DNA of 43,193 nt, from NCBI GenBank assembly GCA_905221605.1, contig CAJNDS010000068.1, forward strand, positions 1 to 43,193, in the 5' to 3' direction. The stretch is from Symbiodinium natans. Lineage: Eukaryota; Sar; Dinophyceae; Suessiales; Symbiodiniaceae. This document shows, piece after piece, positions 18,922-28,082 of the stretch (the first letter of the stretch is position 1; every line of letters begins with the position of its first letter). Position numbers and translations under genes: made by a program. The notes below the pieces were generated by a model, which saw nothing but the letters and a program-made list of their open reading frames with translations, did no database searches and had not been told where the DNA came from.

Positions 18922-18995
18922 GTTTAGGGTTTAGGGGAAGACAATCCTAAGCGTTAAGCCCAAATCCTAAAACCTTAAACCCTAATAAACCCTAA

Positions 18996-19099
18996 CTTAG
19001 TAGCTGAGTGAGCACACTCTACACTTTTTGGGATACTATAATCTTTATAGAGCTGAAAGTGTACACTTTTTTGGGGGGCTTATGAACTCAGCAACTAAG
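18996..19099. mobile_element. Family A inverted-repeat element, 104 bp
   Basis: Ends CTTAGTAGCTGAGT and CTTAGTTGCTGAGT (right end reverse-complemented), one mismatch. CTAA borders both sides, a possible 4-bp duplication. No ORF; MITE-like. Confidence 0.65.
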
Positions 19100-19150
19100 C
19101 TAAGGTTTCCGGGGAAGAAAGTCGTGATTAAGAAGGTGCAAACCTCCCAG

Positions 19151-19219
19151 GGCTTTCACGCTGGGCCACTGCCATAGCATTGGGGTGCCTGTCCTGTCCA
19201 TGGAAGCTGCGCTGCCCGG
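19151..19219 (+). CDS. Candidate exon
   Basis: Acceptor AACCTCCCAG and donor GTTTAGAG. Enters with 1 base, as required, and reads AFTLGHCHSIGVPVLSMEAA..., leaving 2 bases. A 104-bp inverted-repeat element occupies the intron just upstream. Confidence 0.55.
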
Positions 19220-19422
19220 GTTTAGAGTCTAAACCCTGAAGCCCAAGAGCCCCCCCCCCCTTTTCAGCCCAAACCCTTAGCCTCCAGCCGCCCCAAAACA
19301 AGCCTTACAACCTGAACCCGAAACCCCCCCACCCCCTAAACCCTGAACCCTAAACCCTAAACCCTAAACCCTAAACACCCCCCCCCCCCACCGAACCCAG
19401 AAACCCTTGGAGTCCTTTAAAG

Positions 19423-19513
19423 GCTCCTGGAGAGCGAGCGGACCGGCGGCTGTGTGCGACAAGCCTGGGGGAAGGCCTACGTCGGCCCTAACTGCCTAAA
19501 GCAAGAACATGGG
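19423..19513 (+). CDS. Candidate exon
   Basis: Acceptor TCCTTTAAAG and donor GTTTAGGG. Enters with 1 base; 30 codons LLESERTGGCVRQAWGKAYV...QEHG; leaves phase 0. One of the most protein-like pieces. Confidence 0.65.
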
Positions 19514-19666
19514 GTTTAGGGTTTGGGGTTTGGGGTTTGGGGTTTAGGGTTTAGGGTTTAGGGTTTGGGGTTTGGGGTTTAGGGTTTAGGGTGTTTAGGG
19601 TATAGTCCTGAACCTTACAAAAGAAGAGGGGTGGCAGGCAAGCAAAGGGGGCTGATTCTAAGATAT

Positions 19667-19768
19667 GGGTAGTTCTCTAAATTCGGGTCCCTTGTAGTGC
19701 ACCCTAAACAAGACCTTAGAATTAGAATCGAGACTCTCAAAAGAGACCATATAGTTCGAGAACTGACC
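19667..19768. mobile_element. Family C inverted-repeat element, 102 bp
   Basis: Ends GGGTAGTTCTCTAAATTCG and GGTCAGTTCTCGAACTATA (reverse complement). Same length as the copy at 7652-7753. A fragment of the same left end is at 6912-6940. Confidence 0.55.
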
Positions 19769-19770
19769 AA

Positions 19771-19912
19771 TACTAGGACCCAGAGTACGTAGGCCCTAAT
19801 TCCCCTTTTTTAGGGTGTAGGTTGCCTTATATTCCCCTTTAACCCTAAACCCCAACCCCTAAACCCTAAACCCTAAACCCTAAAATTCCTAGCTTACTCC
19901 TGGGTCTAGGAG
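19771..19912. mobile_element. Family B element interrupted by CCCTAAA repeats
   Basis: Left end TACTAGGACCCAGAGTA, right end CTCCTGGGTCTAGGAG. Compared with 40629-40733, an array of CCCTAAA units (about 19840-19885) separates the halves. The right end provides the acceptor of exon 19910-19986. Confidence 0.55.
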
Positions 19913-19986
19913 TTCTGCCGTTGCTTCCCCAGCTTGGTATCCAATTTTAGCCAAACCCTCATCCTGAAGAGACCGCATACTCCAAA
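19910..19986 (+). CDS. Candidate exon starting at the end of a family-B element
   Basis: The acceptor AG (GGGTCTAG) is the right terminus of the inverted-repeat element at 19771-19912; donor GTAAAG. Reads EFCRCFPSLVSNFSQTLILK... at phase 0; leaves 2 bases. Confidence 0.5.
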
Positions 19987-20184
19987 GTAAAGACCCATCT
20001 AGGGTTTAAGGTTTAGGGTTTAGGGTTAAGGGTTTGTCTTTGTAGGGAGGGCTTGTAGGGCTTCTAGAGTTTAGGTTGGCAGTTGCAGGGGCTATAGGTT
20101 TTATCAGGTCTTTTGGGTAGGCTTTTTGGTACAAAGTTTTGAGCTGACCATGAATCGTCAAGCGTTCTCTACACGCTAGCGTTA

Positions 20185-20288
20185 CTTAGTAGTAGAGTAG
20201 GTAACCTTTTACCTTTTTGGGGGTAGTATAATCCCCTCTAAATCCCAAAGGTTAACCTTGAATTCCGCCAGGTTACTGGACAACTAAG
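20185..20288. mobile_element. Family A inverted-repeat element, 104 bp
   Basis: Same length as 18996-19099 and same CTTAGTAG.../...CAACTAAG ends. GTTA borders both sides. The interior has diverged (GGTAACCTTTTACC). Confidence 0.6.
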
Positions 20289-20388
20289 GTTAGAATTGAC
20301 CCTAAACCCTAAACCCTAAACCCTAAACCCTAAACCCTAAACCCTAAACCCTAAACCCTAAACCCAAGAGTACAAGGTTAGAATTGAC
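20286..20388. repeat. Telomere-like insert flanked by 15-bp duplication
   Basis: AAGGTTAGAATTGAC is at 20286-20300 and again at 20374-20388; about 73 bp of mainly CCCTAAA repeats lie between. Confidence 0.7.
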
Positions 20389-20394
20389 ACAGAG

Positions 20395-20440
20395 TCAGAA
20401 AAAGAGCGGACACTTGTACACACTGCTCAGCCGTCATGCG
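20395..20440 (+). CDS. Candidate exon, 3' border uncertain
   Basis: Acceptor GACACAGAG just after a telomere-like insert with flanking duplications. Enters with 1 base and reads QKKSGHLYTLLSRHA. Donor GTGCGT at 20441 is the simplest choice, but a GC or later GT would fit the next phase better. Confidence 0.5.
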
Positions 20441-20574
20441 GTGCGTATGGCAAAGAGAGCCTCTGTGTCCGAAACCCAAAGCCTGCGCCCTAAACCCGAA
20501 ACCTTAAACCCTAAACCCTAAACCCTAAACCCCAAACCCTAAACCCTAAACCCTAAACCCTAAACCCTACCAAG

Positions 20575-20670
20575 CACTCGGCCCTCCGACCTCTGCGCCC
20601 GAACCCTTCACGTGAAGCAGATCTGGGAGTCCTTCCCGGAGATCCAGCTGTGGCAGGAGCTCAGGCACGG
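20575..20670 (+). CDS. Candidate exon
   Basis: CCCTACCAAG acceptor and GTTTTGGG donor. Enters with 1 base; 31 codons TRPSDLCARTLHVKQIWESF...QELRH; leaves 2 bases. Strongly protein-like helix pattern. Confidence 0.65.
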
Positions 20671-20750
20671 GTTTTGGGCTTAGGGCTGAGGGCTTAGGGC
20701 TTAGGGTTTAGGGTTTAGGGGCCCCAAAACCCTACACCCGAAACCCTAAG

Positions 20751-20788
20751 ATTCTATACTCTGGGCTTTACGGCCCAGAGCTGCAAGG
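20751..20788 (+). CDS. Candidate short exon
   Basis: Acceptor AACCCTAAG and donor GTTTGGGG. Enters with 1 base, reads FYTLGFTAQSCK, leaves 1. Confidence 0.45.
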
Positions 20789-20832
20789 GTTTGGGGCATT
20801 TAGGGCGTCGAACGAATGCGAAGAGGGTTTCT

Positions 20833-20945
20833 AGGATGCCCAGTAGTGCCCTTATTCCCTTTTTTGGGGGTTTAGGTTCCCTTATAAACCCCTTTAAACA
20901 ACAGGGGCACCCTTTTTAAGCCTAGGTTACTGGGCAGCCTAGGTT
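20833..20945. mobile_element. Family B element, diverged copy
   Basis: Shares GCCCTTATTCCCTTTTTTG, GTTTAGGTTCCCTTATAAAC, GGGGCACCCTTTTTAAGCC and TAGGTTACTGGGC with the other B copies. Confidence 0.5.
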
Positions 20946-21126
20946 TACAGTGGCTTAGAGGGTTTAGGGTTTAGGGCTTCGAGTCGCTCTGGCTCCCAAA
21001 AGGCGTTAAGCCCTGAACCCTGAACCTTAAATCCCTAAACCCTAAACCTTAAAACCCTGAACCCTAAACCCTAATCCCTAATCCCTAAACCCTAAACCCT
21101 AATGTTTATCGAGACGCCAATTCTAG

Positions 21127-21154
21127 GCTTCAGAGGGCAGTTTTTTGTTCCAAG
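21127..21154 (+). CDS. Candidate micro-exon
   Basis: Acceptor CAATTCTAG and donor GTTTCGGG. Enters with 2 bases and reads FRGQFFVP, leaving 2. Only 28 bases, so weak on its own; the phase fits both sides. Confidence 0.35.
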
Positions 21155-21381
21155 GTTTCGGGGTTAGGGTTGAGAAGAACGCCGCTCTTAACCATGCCCC
21201 TCTGTATTTAAACGGTTTCGGCATAGCCTTGGCCGGCTTAAAAGGTTTAGGAATCCGGAATGGTTTTGGTGGTTTGAGATTGGGAATGTTAGACTCTGGG
21301 CTTGGTGTTGTGGCTTGAGGTGTCGGGCTTAGGGTTTAGGGTTTAGGGTTTAGGGTTTAGGGTTTAGGGTTTAGGGTTTAG

Positions 21382-21530
21382 GGACGAGACCATCGCACCT
21401 GATGTGGAGCAGATTGTCCACGAGCTCTTGGAAAGCACGCACCCAGTGCACGTCCTGACGCACTTTCGCCGTGCGGTGACCCGTGCAGAGGCCAAATCCG
21501 AGGCCTCCGAGTACGACACGATGAAGTACG
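21382..21530 (+). CDS. Candidate long exon with consensus donor
   Basis: Acceptor is TTTAG from a TTTAGGG array, an exception to the C-left rule; the donor GTGAGT is a textbook match. 49 codons starting DETIAPDVEQIVHELLESTH and ending EYDTMKY, acidic and helical. Enters with 1 base, leaves 1. No family recognised. Confidence 0.65.
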
Positions 21531-21605
21531 GTGAGTTCGACCACGCCTTTCAAAATAGGTTGAACCCTAGGCCGCCTGAGGTGTTCGGGTTGAGGGTTGA
21601 GGGGT

Positions 21606-21637
<32 letters not shown>

Positions 21638-21967
21638 TTGTAAGTTTGAGCGGGCGTTTCGGATTTTCGGGGGGGGGGGGAGGTAACTCGGGGTTAGGGG
21701 TTGAGGGATTAGGGTTTGGGGTTAGGGTTCGATTGTGGACATGTCTAGTCTTCTTCTCATGTTTCGGGGCAGTAAGGTTCGGGTCTTCCTGTGAGTGTCT
21801 GCCTCATGTTGCCCATGAAGCCCTAAGCCCTCATGGCCTTTTTGGGCCTTAGGGACCCTACACCCGAAAATCTGAACCCTGAACCCTAAACCCTAAACCC
21901 TAAACCCTGAACCCTCTACCTCCGTACCTGGTGACCTGGTTTGGAAGGGTGGGGGGGTGGCACGAAG

Positions 21968-22032
21968 CCAGGCAGATGCTCATGAAGAAGTGCCAAGTGC
22001 ATGGCCGCCAGCCCAAGCGTTGCTCGCCTAAA
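21968..22032 (+). CDS. Candidate exon, donor uncertain
   Basis: Acceptor GGCACGAAG; right border may be a GC donor (GCATGG). Enters with 2 bases, reads RQMLMKKCQVHGRQPKRCSP.... The frame +1 reading is also open. Confidence 0.4.
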
Positions 22033-22173
22033 GCATGGATGGCATCGATCCCTAAACCCCAAACCCACCATTAAGCCCAAACCCTAAACCCTAAACCCTA
22101 AACCCTAAACCCTAAACCCTAAACCCTAGGGAACCCTAAACCCTAAACCCTAAACCCTAAACCCCTCGGCGAG

Positions 22174-22205
22174 CGGGGTAAATTCGGGCTTAATCCGGGC
22201 TCAGC
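22174..22205 (+). CDS. Candidate short exon
   Basis: Acceptor CCTCGGCGAG after a CCCTAAA array; donor GTTTAGG. Reads RGKFGLNPGS, phase 0 in, 2 bases out. Confidence 0.4.
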
Positions 22206-22411
22206 GTTTAGGTTTTACTACACCACCAACCACGTCTTCCAACTTGACAGGGGGTTTGGCGGGTAGATAACCCCAAACCCGTCCAAGGTTGTAGTGCCGA
22301 CGGCATGGACTGGAGGGGGGGGAGCGCACTCGCCGCGAGAACCCCTAAGCCCAAAAGTTTAAACCTTAAATCCCGTTGTTGTTGGGCGTTAAGGTTTCAT
22401 GCACCTCCAAG

Positions 22412-22468
22412 TGGGAGCTGTTGGGGTCTGTCTTGCCTCTTTTTTTGGAATCTTGGGCTCTGAGCCCT
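22412..22468 (+). CDS. Candidate exon with GTAAGT donor
   Basis: Acceptor CACCTCCAAG and donor GTAAGT. Exactly 19 codons, WELLGSVLPLFLESWALSP. The donor quality is independent of telomere repeats. Confidence 0.55.
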
Positions 22469-22632
22469 GTAAGTAAGGTTCAGGGTTTAGGGTTGAGGGT
22501 TAATGGTTTAGGGTTTACGGCCCCAATCAAGTCTTTTAGCCCTTAACCCTCGCATCCTACAACCCTGAGCCTTAAAAGCCCTAAATGCCCTGTTTTCCCT
22601 ATAGCCTAAACCTCTGAACCTCACACCTTTAA

Positions 22633-22745
22633 ACAACTTGACTAGGACCCAGAGTAGGCCCGTATTCCCCTTGTTTTAGGTTTAGGTTCCCTTTAAAAGC
22701 CCCATTAAACCAATAAGGGCACCAGTTGTATTCCTGGGTTACTGT
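22633..22745. mobile_element. Family B element
   Basis: CTAGGACCCAGAGTAGGCCC start, TTAGGTTCCCTTTAAAAGCC middle and CCTGGGTTACTGTTGAG end match the family. Confidence 0.55.
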
Positions 22746-22837
22746 TGAGCCCCTAAACCCTAAACCCTAAACCCTAAACCCTAAACCCTAAACCCTAAAC
22801 CCTAAACCCTAAACCCTAAACAGCCGCATTCCCTCAG

Positions 22838-22890
22838 ACCTCCACGGCCAAGGCGATGCAACCGGCGCGATCAAGGAGAAGGCCGCCGGG
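22838..22890 (+). CDS. Candidate exon
   Basis: Good acceptor CATTCCCTCAG; donor GTTTAGGG. Two open readings: LHGQGDATGAIKEKAAG (2 bases in) or TSTAKAMQPARSRRRPP (phase 0). Last candidate before the assembly gap. Confidence 0.5.
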
Positions 22891-22892
22891 GT

Positions 22893-23093
22893 TTAGGGTT
22901 TAGGGTTTAGGGTTTAGGGTTTAGGGTTTAGGGTTTAGGGTTTAGGGTTTAGGGTTTAGGGTTTAGGCAGCACTTGGGGTTTAGGGTTTTCCTTCTGGAG
23001 GTTTCCTCTTGGGTTTAGGGGGTTTAGGGTTTAGGGGGTTTAGGGGGTTTAGGGGGTTTAGGGGGTTTAGGGGGTTTAGGGGGTTAGGGGGTT
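22893..23093. repeat. TTTAGGG array grading into TTTAGGGGG
   Basis: TTTAGGG to about 22968, then 9-mers TTTAGGGGG from about 23019 into the gap. Confidence 0.85.
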
Positions 23094-23193
23094 NNNNNNN
23101 NNNNNNNNNNNNNNNNNNNNNNNNNNNNNNNNNNNNNNNNNNNNNNNNNNNNNNNNNNNNNNNNNNNNNNNNNNNNNNNNNNNNNNNNNNNNN
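23094..23193. other. Assembly gap (100 N)
   Basis: Exactly 100 undetermined bases between a G-rich array and GCACCCGCAGCAAAA; the round number suggests unknown true size. Confidence 0.99.
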
Positions 23194-23288
23194 GCACCCG
23201 CAGCAAAAAAAAAAACGCGCCCCCCCCCCCTTCCCCCAGGTCATTTGTTTTTGCAATTTCCTCCCCAACCCCGTCCCCAACGCCCCCC

Positions 23289-23945
23289 CCCTCCTTTAAA
23301 CTGTGCAAGCGTTTTCAAAGCACTGAATCCTTCCCAAGGCCATCATGCGAGCATTGTGTTTGCTAACGGTGGAGGGAGGGCTGCACCCCGCCCGACCCCC
23401 CCCCTCTTTAAAACCGTGCCAGCTAGCTTCTCAGCATATGAATCCTGTCCAAGCCTATCATGCCAGCATTGGGTTTGCAAATTGGGGGGGGCTGCGCCCC
23501 CCCCCAACCCCCCCGCTTCTTAAAGCCATGCCAGCTTGCTTCAAAGCAAATGAATCCTTTCCGAAACCATCATGAGAGCATTCCCCTCCGCTTGAAAGGG
23601 GCGGGGGGGGGGGGCTGCGCTTTTTAGCCGGGCAAGCTTGCTTCAATCATACGAATCCCTTCCAAACCCATGATGATGCGAGCATTGTGTTGCAAATGGG
23701 GGGTGGGGGGGGGCTGCGCTTTTTAGCCGGGCAAGCTTGCTTCAATCATACGAATCCCTTCCAAACCCATGATGATGCGAGCATTGTGTTGCAAATGGGG
23801 GGGGGGCTGCGCCCCCCCCCAACCCCCCCGCTTTTTTTGGCCGGCAAGCCTGCTTCAAAGCTTACGAATCCCTTCCAAACCCATGATGCGCGCATTGTGT
23901 TTTCAAATGCGGCGGTCTGCGCAGCCTCCAACCCCCTGAAAAAAG
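23289..23945. repeat. ~100-110-bp satellite, about six units
   Basis: Units share CTTTxTTAGCCGGGCAAGC, TTGCTTCAA, GAATCCCTTCCAAACCCATG and GCGAGCATTGTGTTGCAAAT and end in poly-G/poly-C. Two central units (23619 and 23720) are nearly identical; outer units are diverged. Confidence 0.8.
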
Positions 23946-24790
23946 AGGGAATATATGCCTGCTTTCCTACGAAAATTCAGACCTTATAGTGGAAGTTGAA
24001 TTTTCCGTTTAAAAATAGAGATATAAACGTCTTCTTAGTAAAGAATCGAGAAAATAGAGCTTGTGTTATGAGACATGAACAAAAACACTTGTTGTCTACG
24101 AGTCACAGATAGAGATAATGCATGTACTCTTATGACAATATAGAGAATTAGCTTTTCATGTATTCCTCTCATGTCTTCCTCGTGAAATAAAGAGAAGATG
24201 TCTGAAAATACTGACAAAATAAAAAAAACTATAGAACAATAGAGGTTTTCGCTATACAATATAGAGAAATTAGATGTTTCCTATGACAACATAGAGGAAA
24301 TAGAGGCTTTCATACGAAAATATAGCGAACATACAAAGTGTTTTCATATCAAAATGTAGAGGTCTTGATATTCAAATATAGAGAATAGAGGTCTTCATGT
24401 TCAAATGTTAAGACAATGGAGGTTTGCCTATTCAGAGACAGAGAAAATAATGGGCTTCCTATTAAAATAGGACAAGAGGAACAAAACACTTTTAATTGCA
24501 AGTCACACATTGAGATAACACAGACAATAAGTTTCTCATGTATTCCTCTCTCATGTCTTCCTCATTAAATATAGAGGAAAACTATGACGATATAGACAAA
24601 AATAGAGAGAAATAGAGGTTTTCGTTATAAAATATAGAGAAATAGAGGTTTTCGAATTAAAGTAGAGGTTTTCATACTAAATGTAGAGAAAACAGAAGTT
24701 TTCATATTCAAATATAGAGAAGAAAGAGGTTTTCCTATTGAAAATTAGAGAAAATAGAGGTTTTCATAGTAAAATATAGAGAAAACAGCA
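23946..24790. repeat. AT-rich degenerate tandem repeats
   Basis: Units of about 30-35 bp built on AAATATAGAGAAAATAGAGG and TTTTCATA. A larger unit (GTCACA...TCATGTATTCCTCTC..ATGTCTTCCTC) occurs at 24100-24190 and 24496-24575. Confidence 0.75.
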
Positions 24791-24795
24791 AAGAC

Positions 24796-24990
24796 GCTCC
24801 GCACCCGCAGCAAAAAAAAAAAAGTGACCCCACGGCACCCGCAACAAAAAAAAAAAACGCCCCCGCACCCGCCGCAAAAAAAAAAAAACGCACCCTCACA
24901 AAAAAAAAAACGCCCCCCGCACCCGCAGCAAAAAAAACAACGCGCCCCCGCACCCACAGCAAAAAAGCACCCGCAACAAAAAAAAAAACA
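24796..24990. repeat. GCACCCGCAGC-A(n)-CGCCCCC minisatellite
   Basis: Six or seven copies with variable A tracts. The same unit begins right after the gap at 23194, so the satellite block is bracketed by it. Confidence 0.8.
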
Positions 24991-25144
24991 CTCTTACCGG
25001 TTTAGGGGGTTTAGGGGGTTTAGGGGGTAGGGTTTAGGGTTTAGGGCTTAGGGCTTAGGGCTTAGGGCTTAGGGCTTAGGGTTTAGGGTATAGGGTTTAG
25101 GGTTTAGGGCTTAGGGTTAAAGCTTTCTAACGGCCTTCCGCAAG

Positions 25145-25182
25145 ACTTTCAGGGCGACGCGGTGGGCTGAATGCTTTTGGGG
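25145..25182 (+). CDS. Candidate short exon (weak)
   Basis: Acceptor CTTCCGCAAG and donor GTTTCGGG. Reads TFRATRWAECFW. First exon-like piece after the satellite region. Confidence 0.3.
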
Positions 25183-25500
25183 GTTTCGGGGTTTGGGTGA
25201 ACTGGAGGGTTTAGGGTTCAGGGTTTAGGGTTGAGGGTTTAGGGTTTAGGGTTGGGTTCTGCTGCTTTTTTGTTTAGGGTCCTTGGGCGCGGGGGTGTCA
25301 AGTGTTTTTTGGGGCTTTCGGGCTTCGTCGTGGGATTGCGTGTTTCGGGTGTTGCTTTTTTGTTTCTTTGGGATTGTAGGTTCTTAGGTTTTGCTTTTGT
25401 TACTGGCAGCTTGTCGGTAGGATTTACAGGTTTAGGGGCTCTTTCATACTTAAGAGCTTCGGGGCTGTGGCAGAGCCAAGGTTGAACCGATCACCCTAAA

Positions 25501-25705
25501 CTTTACCCTAAACCCTAAACCCTAAACCCTAAACCCTAAACCCTAAACCCTAAACCCTAAACCCTAAACCCTAAACCCTAAACCCTAAACCCTAAAACCC
25601 TACCCTAAAACCCTAAACCCTAAACCCTAAACCCTAAACCCTAAACCCTAAACCCTAAACCCTAAACCCTAAACCCTAAACCCTAAACCCTATCCCTAAA
25701 ACCCT
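25501..25705. repeat. CCCTAAA array
   Basis: Long, nearly perfect array with two CCCTA-slip variants; left flank of exon 25714-25759. Confidence 0.9.
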
Positions 25706-25713
25706 AAATCAAG

Positions 25714-25759
25714 AGCCCTAGCGTCCCGTGCTTTACTGTCAAAATGTTTAAGTTCACAC
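25714..25759 (+). CDS. Candidate exon
   Basis: Acceptor CTAAATCAAG after a 200-bp CCCTAAA array; donor GTAAAC. Reads SPSVPCFTVKMFKFT, leaves 1 base. Confidence 0.45.
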
Positions 25760-26373
25760 GTAAACCTGCATGATCTACAAAGTATTTGTCATGTGCATGC
25801 ATTCTTTCCCTCCCGCCCACCCCTTTTGTACTACATACCTAGATTTCCTGGAGCCCCAAAATCTCCCCCAACCCTAAACCCTAAACCCTAAACCCGAAAC
25901 CCTCTTCGCTGAAAGGATTGGTCGACCTGGGCGAAGCGTGCCTAAGCTGAGGTTATCCACAGGACACACCCCCAAAACACCGAACCCTAAGACGAAAACC
26001 CTAAAGTCCTTAGGGGTTAGGGTTTAGGGTTTAGGGGTTTACGACACATCTTTAGTCCTGCGCATCCCAAACAACTCCCAGCACCCTAAACCCTAAACCC
26101 TAAACCCTACGTCCCTCCGCCGGTTGTTGACGGTATTGTGGGTCTTCGGGTTTCTTTTGTCGCAGAAACAGGCATTGAAAGGTTTTTTTTGGAAGACCTA
26201 AGCCCGTATATGCGCATGCAGGCCCTAAACCCCTAACCCTTAAACGCCCGATTTATAAGCCCAAAACCCTCAACGCCCATAATCCCTCTTCTCTGGACTC
26301 CCTGAGCTCTGATCCGCACAGCATGCTGGACACCCCAAACCCCACAAACCCCAAACCCTGCAAACCCCAAAGC

Positions 26374-26706
26374 CTAAGCGCCCTCGCGACCGCGATGTTT
26401 TCGGAAGTAGAGAATCTCCAGGGATACCTCTCCGAGAACCTGGGATGCGCGTTTCCCGTGTTCTACCGTCAGGACAACAGCACGGTGACAGCCATCTTGA
26501 AGGCTGGTTACTCCCCAAAGCTCCGCCACATGCCCAGACTTCGCAGGGTTCACGTGGCAACCATCAGCGAAAGGCTCGCTGAACCCAACGTCCAAGTGAC
26601 TTATTGCCCGACCAAAGAACAAAGGGCAAACGGCTTCGCAAAGGTGATCAGTCCGCAAGAATGGCCGGCAATGCTTGAACAACTGTGTCTGTCTGACAGC
26701 GTAGCC
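26374..26706 (+). pseudogene. Decayed Copia RNase H fragment
   Basis: The + frame reads ATAMFSEVENLQGYLSENLG, then RQDNSTV, GYSPKLRHMPRLRRVHVA and CPTKEQRANGFAKV. The order of DNS, KLRH, R-x-RV and the terminal T/ADxFTK-like box matches the RNase H domain at the end of Copia pol. Here the last box reads ANGFAK, so its Asp is lost. Only about 110 codons survive, flanked on both sides by CCCCAAACCC-type repeats. It lies inside a predicted intron. Confidence 0.7.
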
Positions 26707-26942
26707 CGAAACCCCAAACCCTTTAAACCCCAAAACCCCAAACCCTAAGCCCCAAAGCCTTTAAACCCCAAAGCCTTTAAACCCCAAAACCCCAAACCCT
26801 AAGCCCCAAAAACCCAAACCCTATAATCAATCCTAGACCTAAACCCCAAATCCCAAACGCTATAAACCCCAAAACCACAAACCCTAAGCCCCATAACCCC
26901 AAGCCCTGTAATAAATCTAAAACCCTAAACCCTAAACCCAAG

Positions 26943-27028
26943 GTTGGCGAAAGATCGTCCGGGCAGTCTTGCCCAATGGCGATGCTGAGGAGCGTCCAAC
27001 CACACCCAGAGCCCTGAATTGGGCTCGG
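26943..27028 (+). CDS. Candidate exon
   Basis: AAACCCAAG acceptor and GTTAGGG donor. Only the frame entering with 2 bases is open: WRKIVRAVLPNGDAEERPTT...NWAR, 28 codons, ending at phase 0. Confidence 0.65.
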
Positions 27029-27122
27029 GTTAGGGTTTAGGGTTTAGGGTTTAGGGTTTAGGGTTTAGGGGTTAGGGGTTAGGGGTTAGGGGTTAGGGGT
27101 TGGGTGGTTGACCTGGTTTGAA

Positions 27123-27420
27123 GTCCCCGAACCCTAAACCCGAAACCCGAACCCTAAACCCGAAACCCGAAACCCTAAACCCTAAACCCTAAACCCCAAA
27201 ACCCTAAAAGCCCAAAACCCTAAAACCCTAAAACCCTAAAACCCTAAACCCTAAACCCTAAACCCTAAACCCTAAACCCTAAACCCTAAACCCTAAACCC
27301 TAAACCCTAAACCCTAAACCCTAAACCCTAAACCCTAGCTACAGCACTTGAACCCTACTAAACCCTGTTACCCTAAACCCTAAACCCTAAACCCTAAAAC
27401 CCTAAACCCTAAACCCTAAG
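27123..27420. repeat. CCCTAAA array with variant head
   Basis: CCCGAAA and CCCTAAAA variants first, then about 20 perfect units, then a short break and more units up to exon 27421. Confidence 0.9.
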
Positions 27421-27478
27421 TTTGTAGAAGGCGGCGCCGTGGTCCGATGCAGAGATGCGGCGACTGTGCTGCAGACGG
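27421..27478 (+). CDS. Candidate exon
   Basis: CCCTAAACCCTAAG acceptor; donor GTGGGGG. Phase 0 in, as required; reads FVEGGAVVRCRDAATVLQT; leaves 1 base. Confidence 0.65.
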
Positions 27479-27629
27479 GTGGGGGTTTAGGGTTAGGGTT
27501 TGGGTATGTGACTTAGCAATCCACAATGCTTCCGAGTGCTCCCTAAGGGTTCCCCATGGAACCCCCCCCCCCACCGTTAAGGATCTTATGTGATAAGGCC
27601 CTCAAAGACATGGTACCTGACGTGTGCAG

Positions 27630-27819
27630 GCCTACTGGCATCTCTTGCCTCTTATCATCTTACATGGCTGGCCAGTAGTCTGTTGGGGTTTCGCTATTTT
27701 GTAGGAGCGTCGTTTCTTCTTTTTGTGGAAGGGGGCGATCTTCGGCTGGGAGTCGACAAACTTGAGGTTGAGCGTGTAGGGGCCTACATAGTTCAAGGCC
27801 GTGAGGGGCCTTTCCAGGA
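27630..27819 (+). CDS. Candidate long exon with GTAAGT donor
   Basis: Acceptor TGACGTGTGCAG; donor GTAAGT exactly before an in-frame TAA. 62 codons entering with 2 bases: LLASLASYHLTWLASSLLGF... then GGDLRLGVDKLEVERVGAYI. The first half is hydrophobic and could be a membrane segment. No telomere array touches it. Confidence 0.6.
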
Positions 27820-28015
27820 GTAAGTCACCAACCCTCTCGACCCTTCAAGCCCTACTAAAGCCTTAAGCCCCTGAAACCCAAATTCTCCCAGCCGGTTTAG
27901 AGCTCAGCAACGTCTTGCCTTTTCTGATCTTAAACTCTTAAACGCCTGAAGCCCTGAAACCTTGAAACCCCCTGAGCTCCTAGACCCTGGGCCCAAACTC
28001 CTGAACACAAGAAAG

Positions 28016-28082
28016 GAAGCTCTGCGCAGCTCTCTGGCGCGACTTTGCAGACCCCTTGGAGCTCTTTGGGCAAGCAACAAGG
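28016..28082 (+). CDS. Candidate exon
   Basis: Acceptor CACAAGAAAG; donor GTTAGGG. Enters with 1 base as required and reads KLCAALWRDFADPLELFGQA..., 22 codons, phase 0 out. Confidence 0.65.

Noticed and set aside
22288-22340. Coding-like CSADGMDWRGGSALAART stretch
   Set aside because: Acceptor present, but no GT or GC donor and phase does not fit neighbours.
23009-23299. ORFs crossing the N run
   Set aside because: Translated from repeats and undetermined bases.
24735-25030. ORFs rich in Phe/Gly or Pro/Lys
   Set aside because: Direct translations of the A-rich minisatellite.
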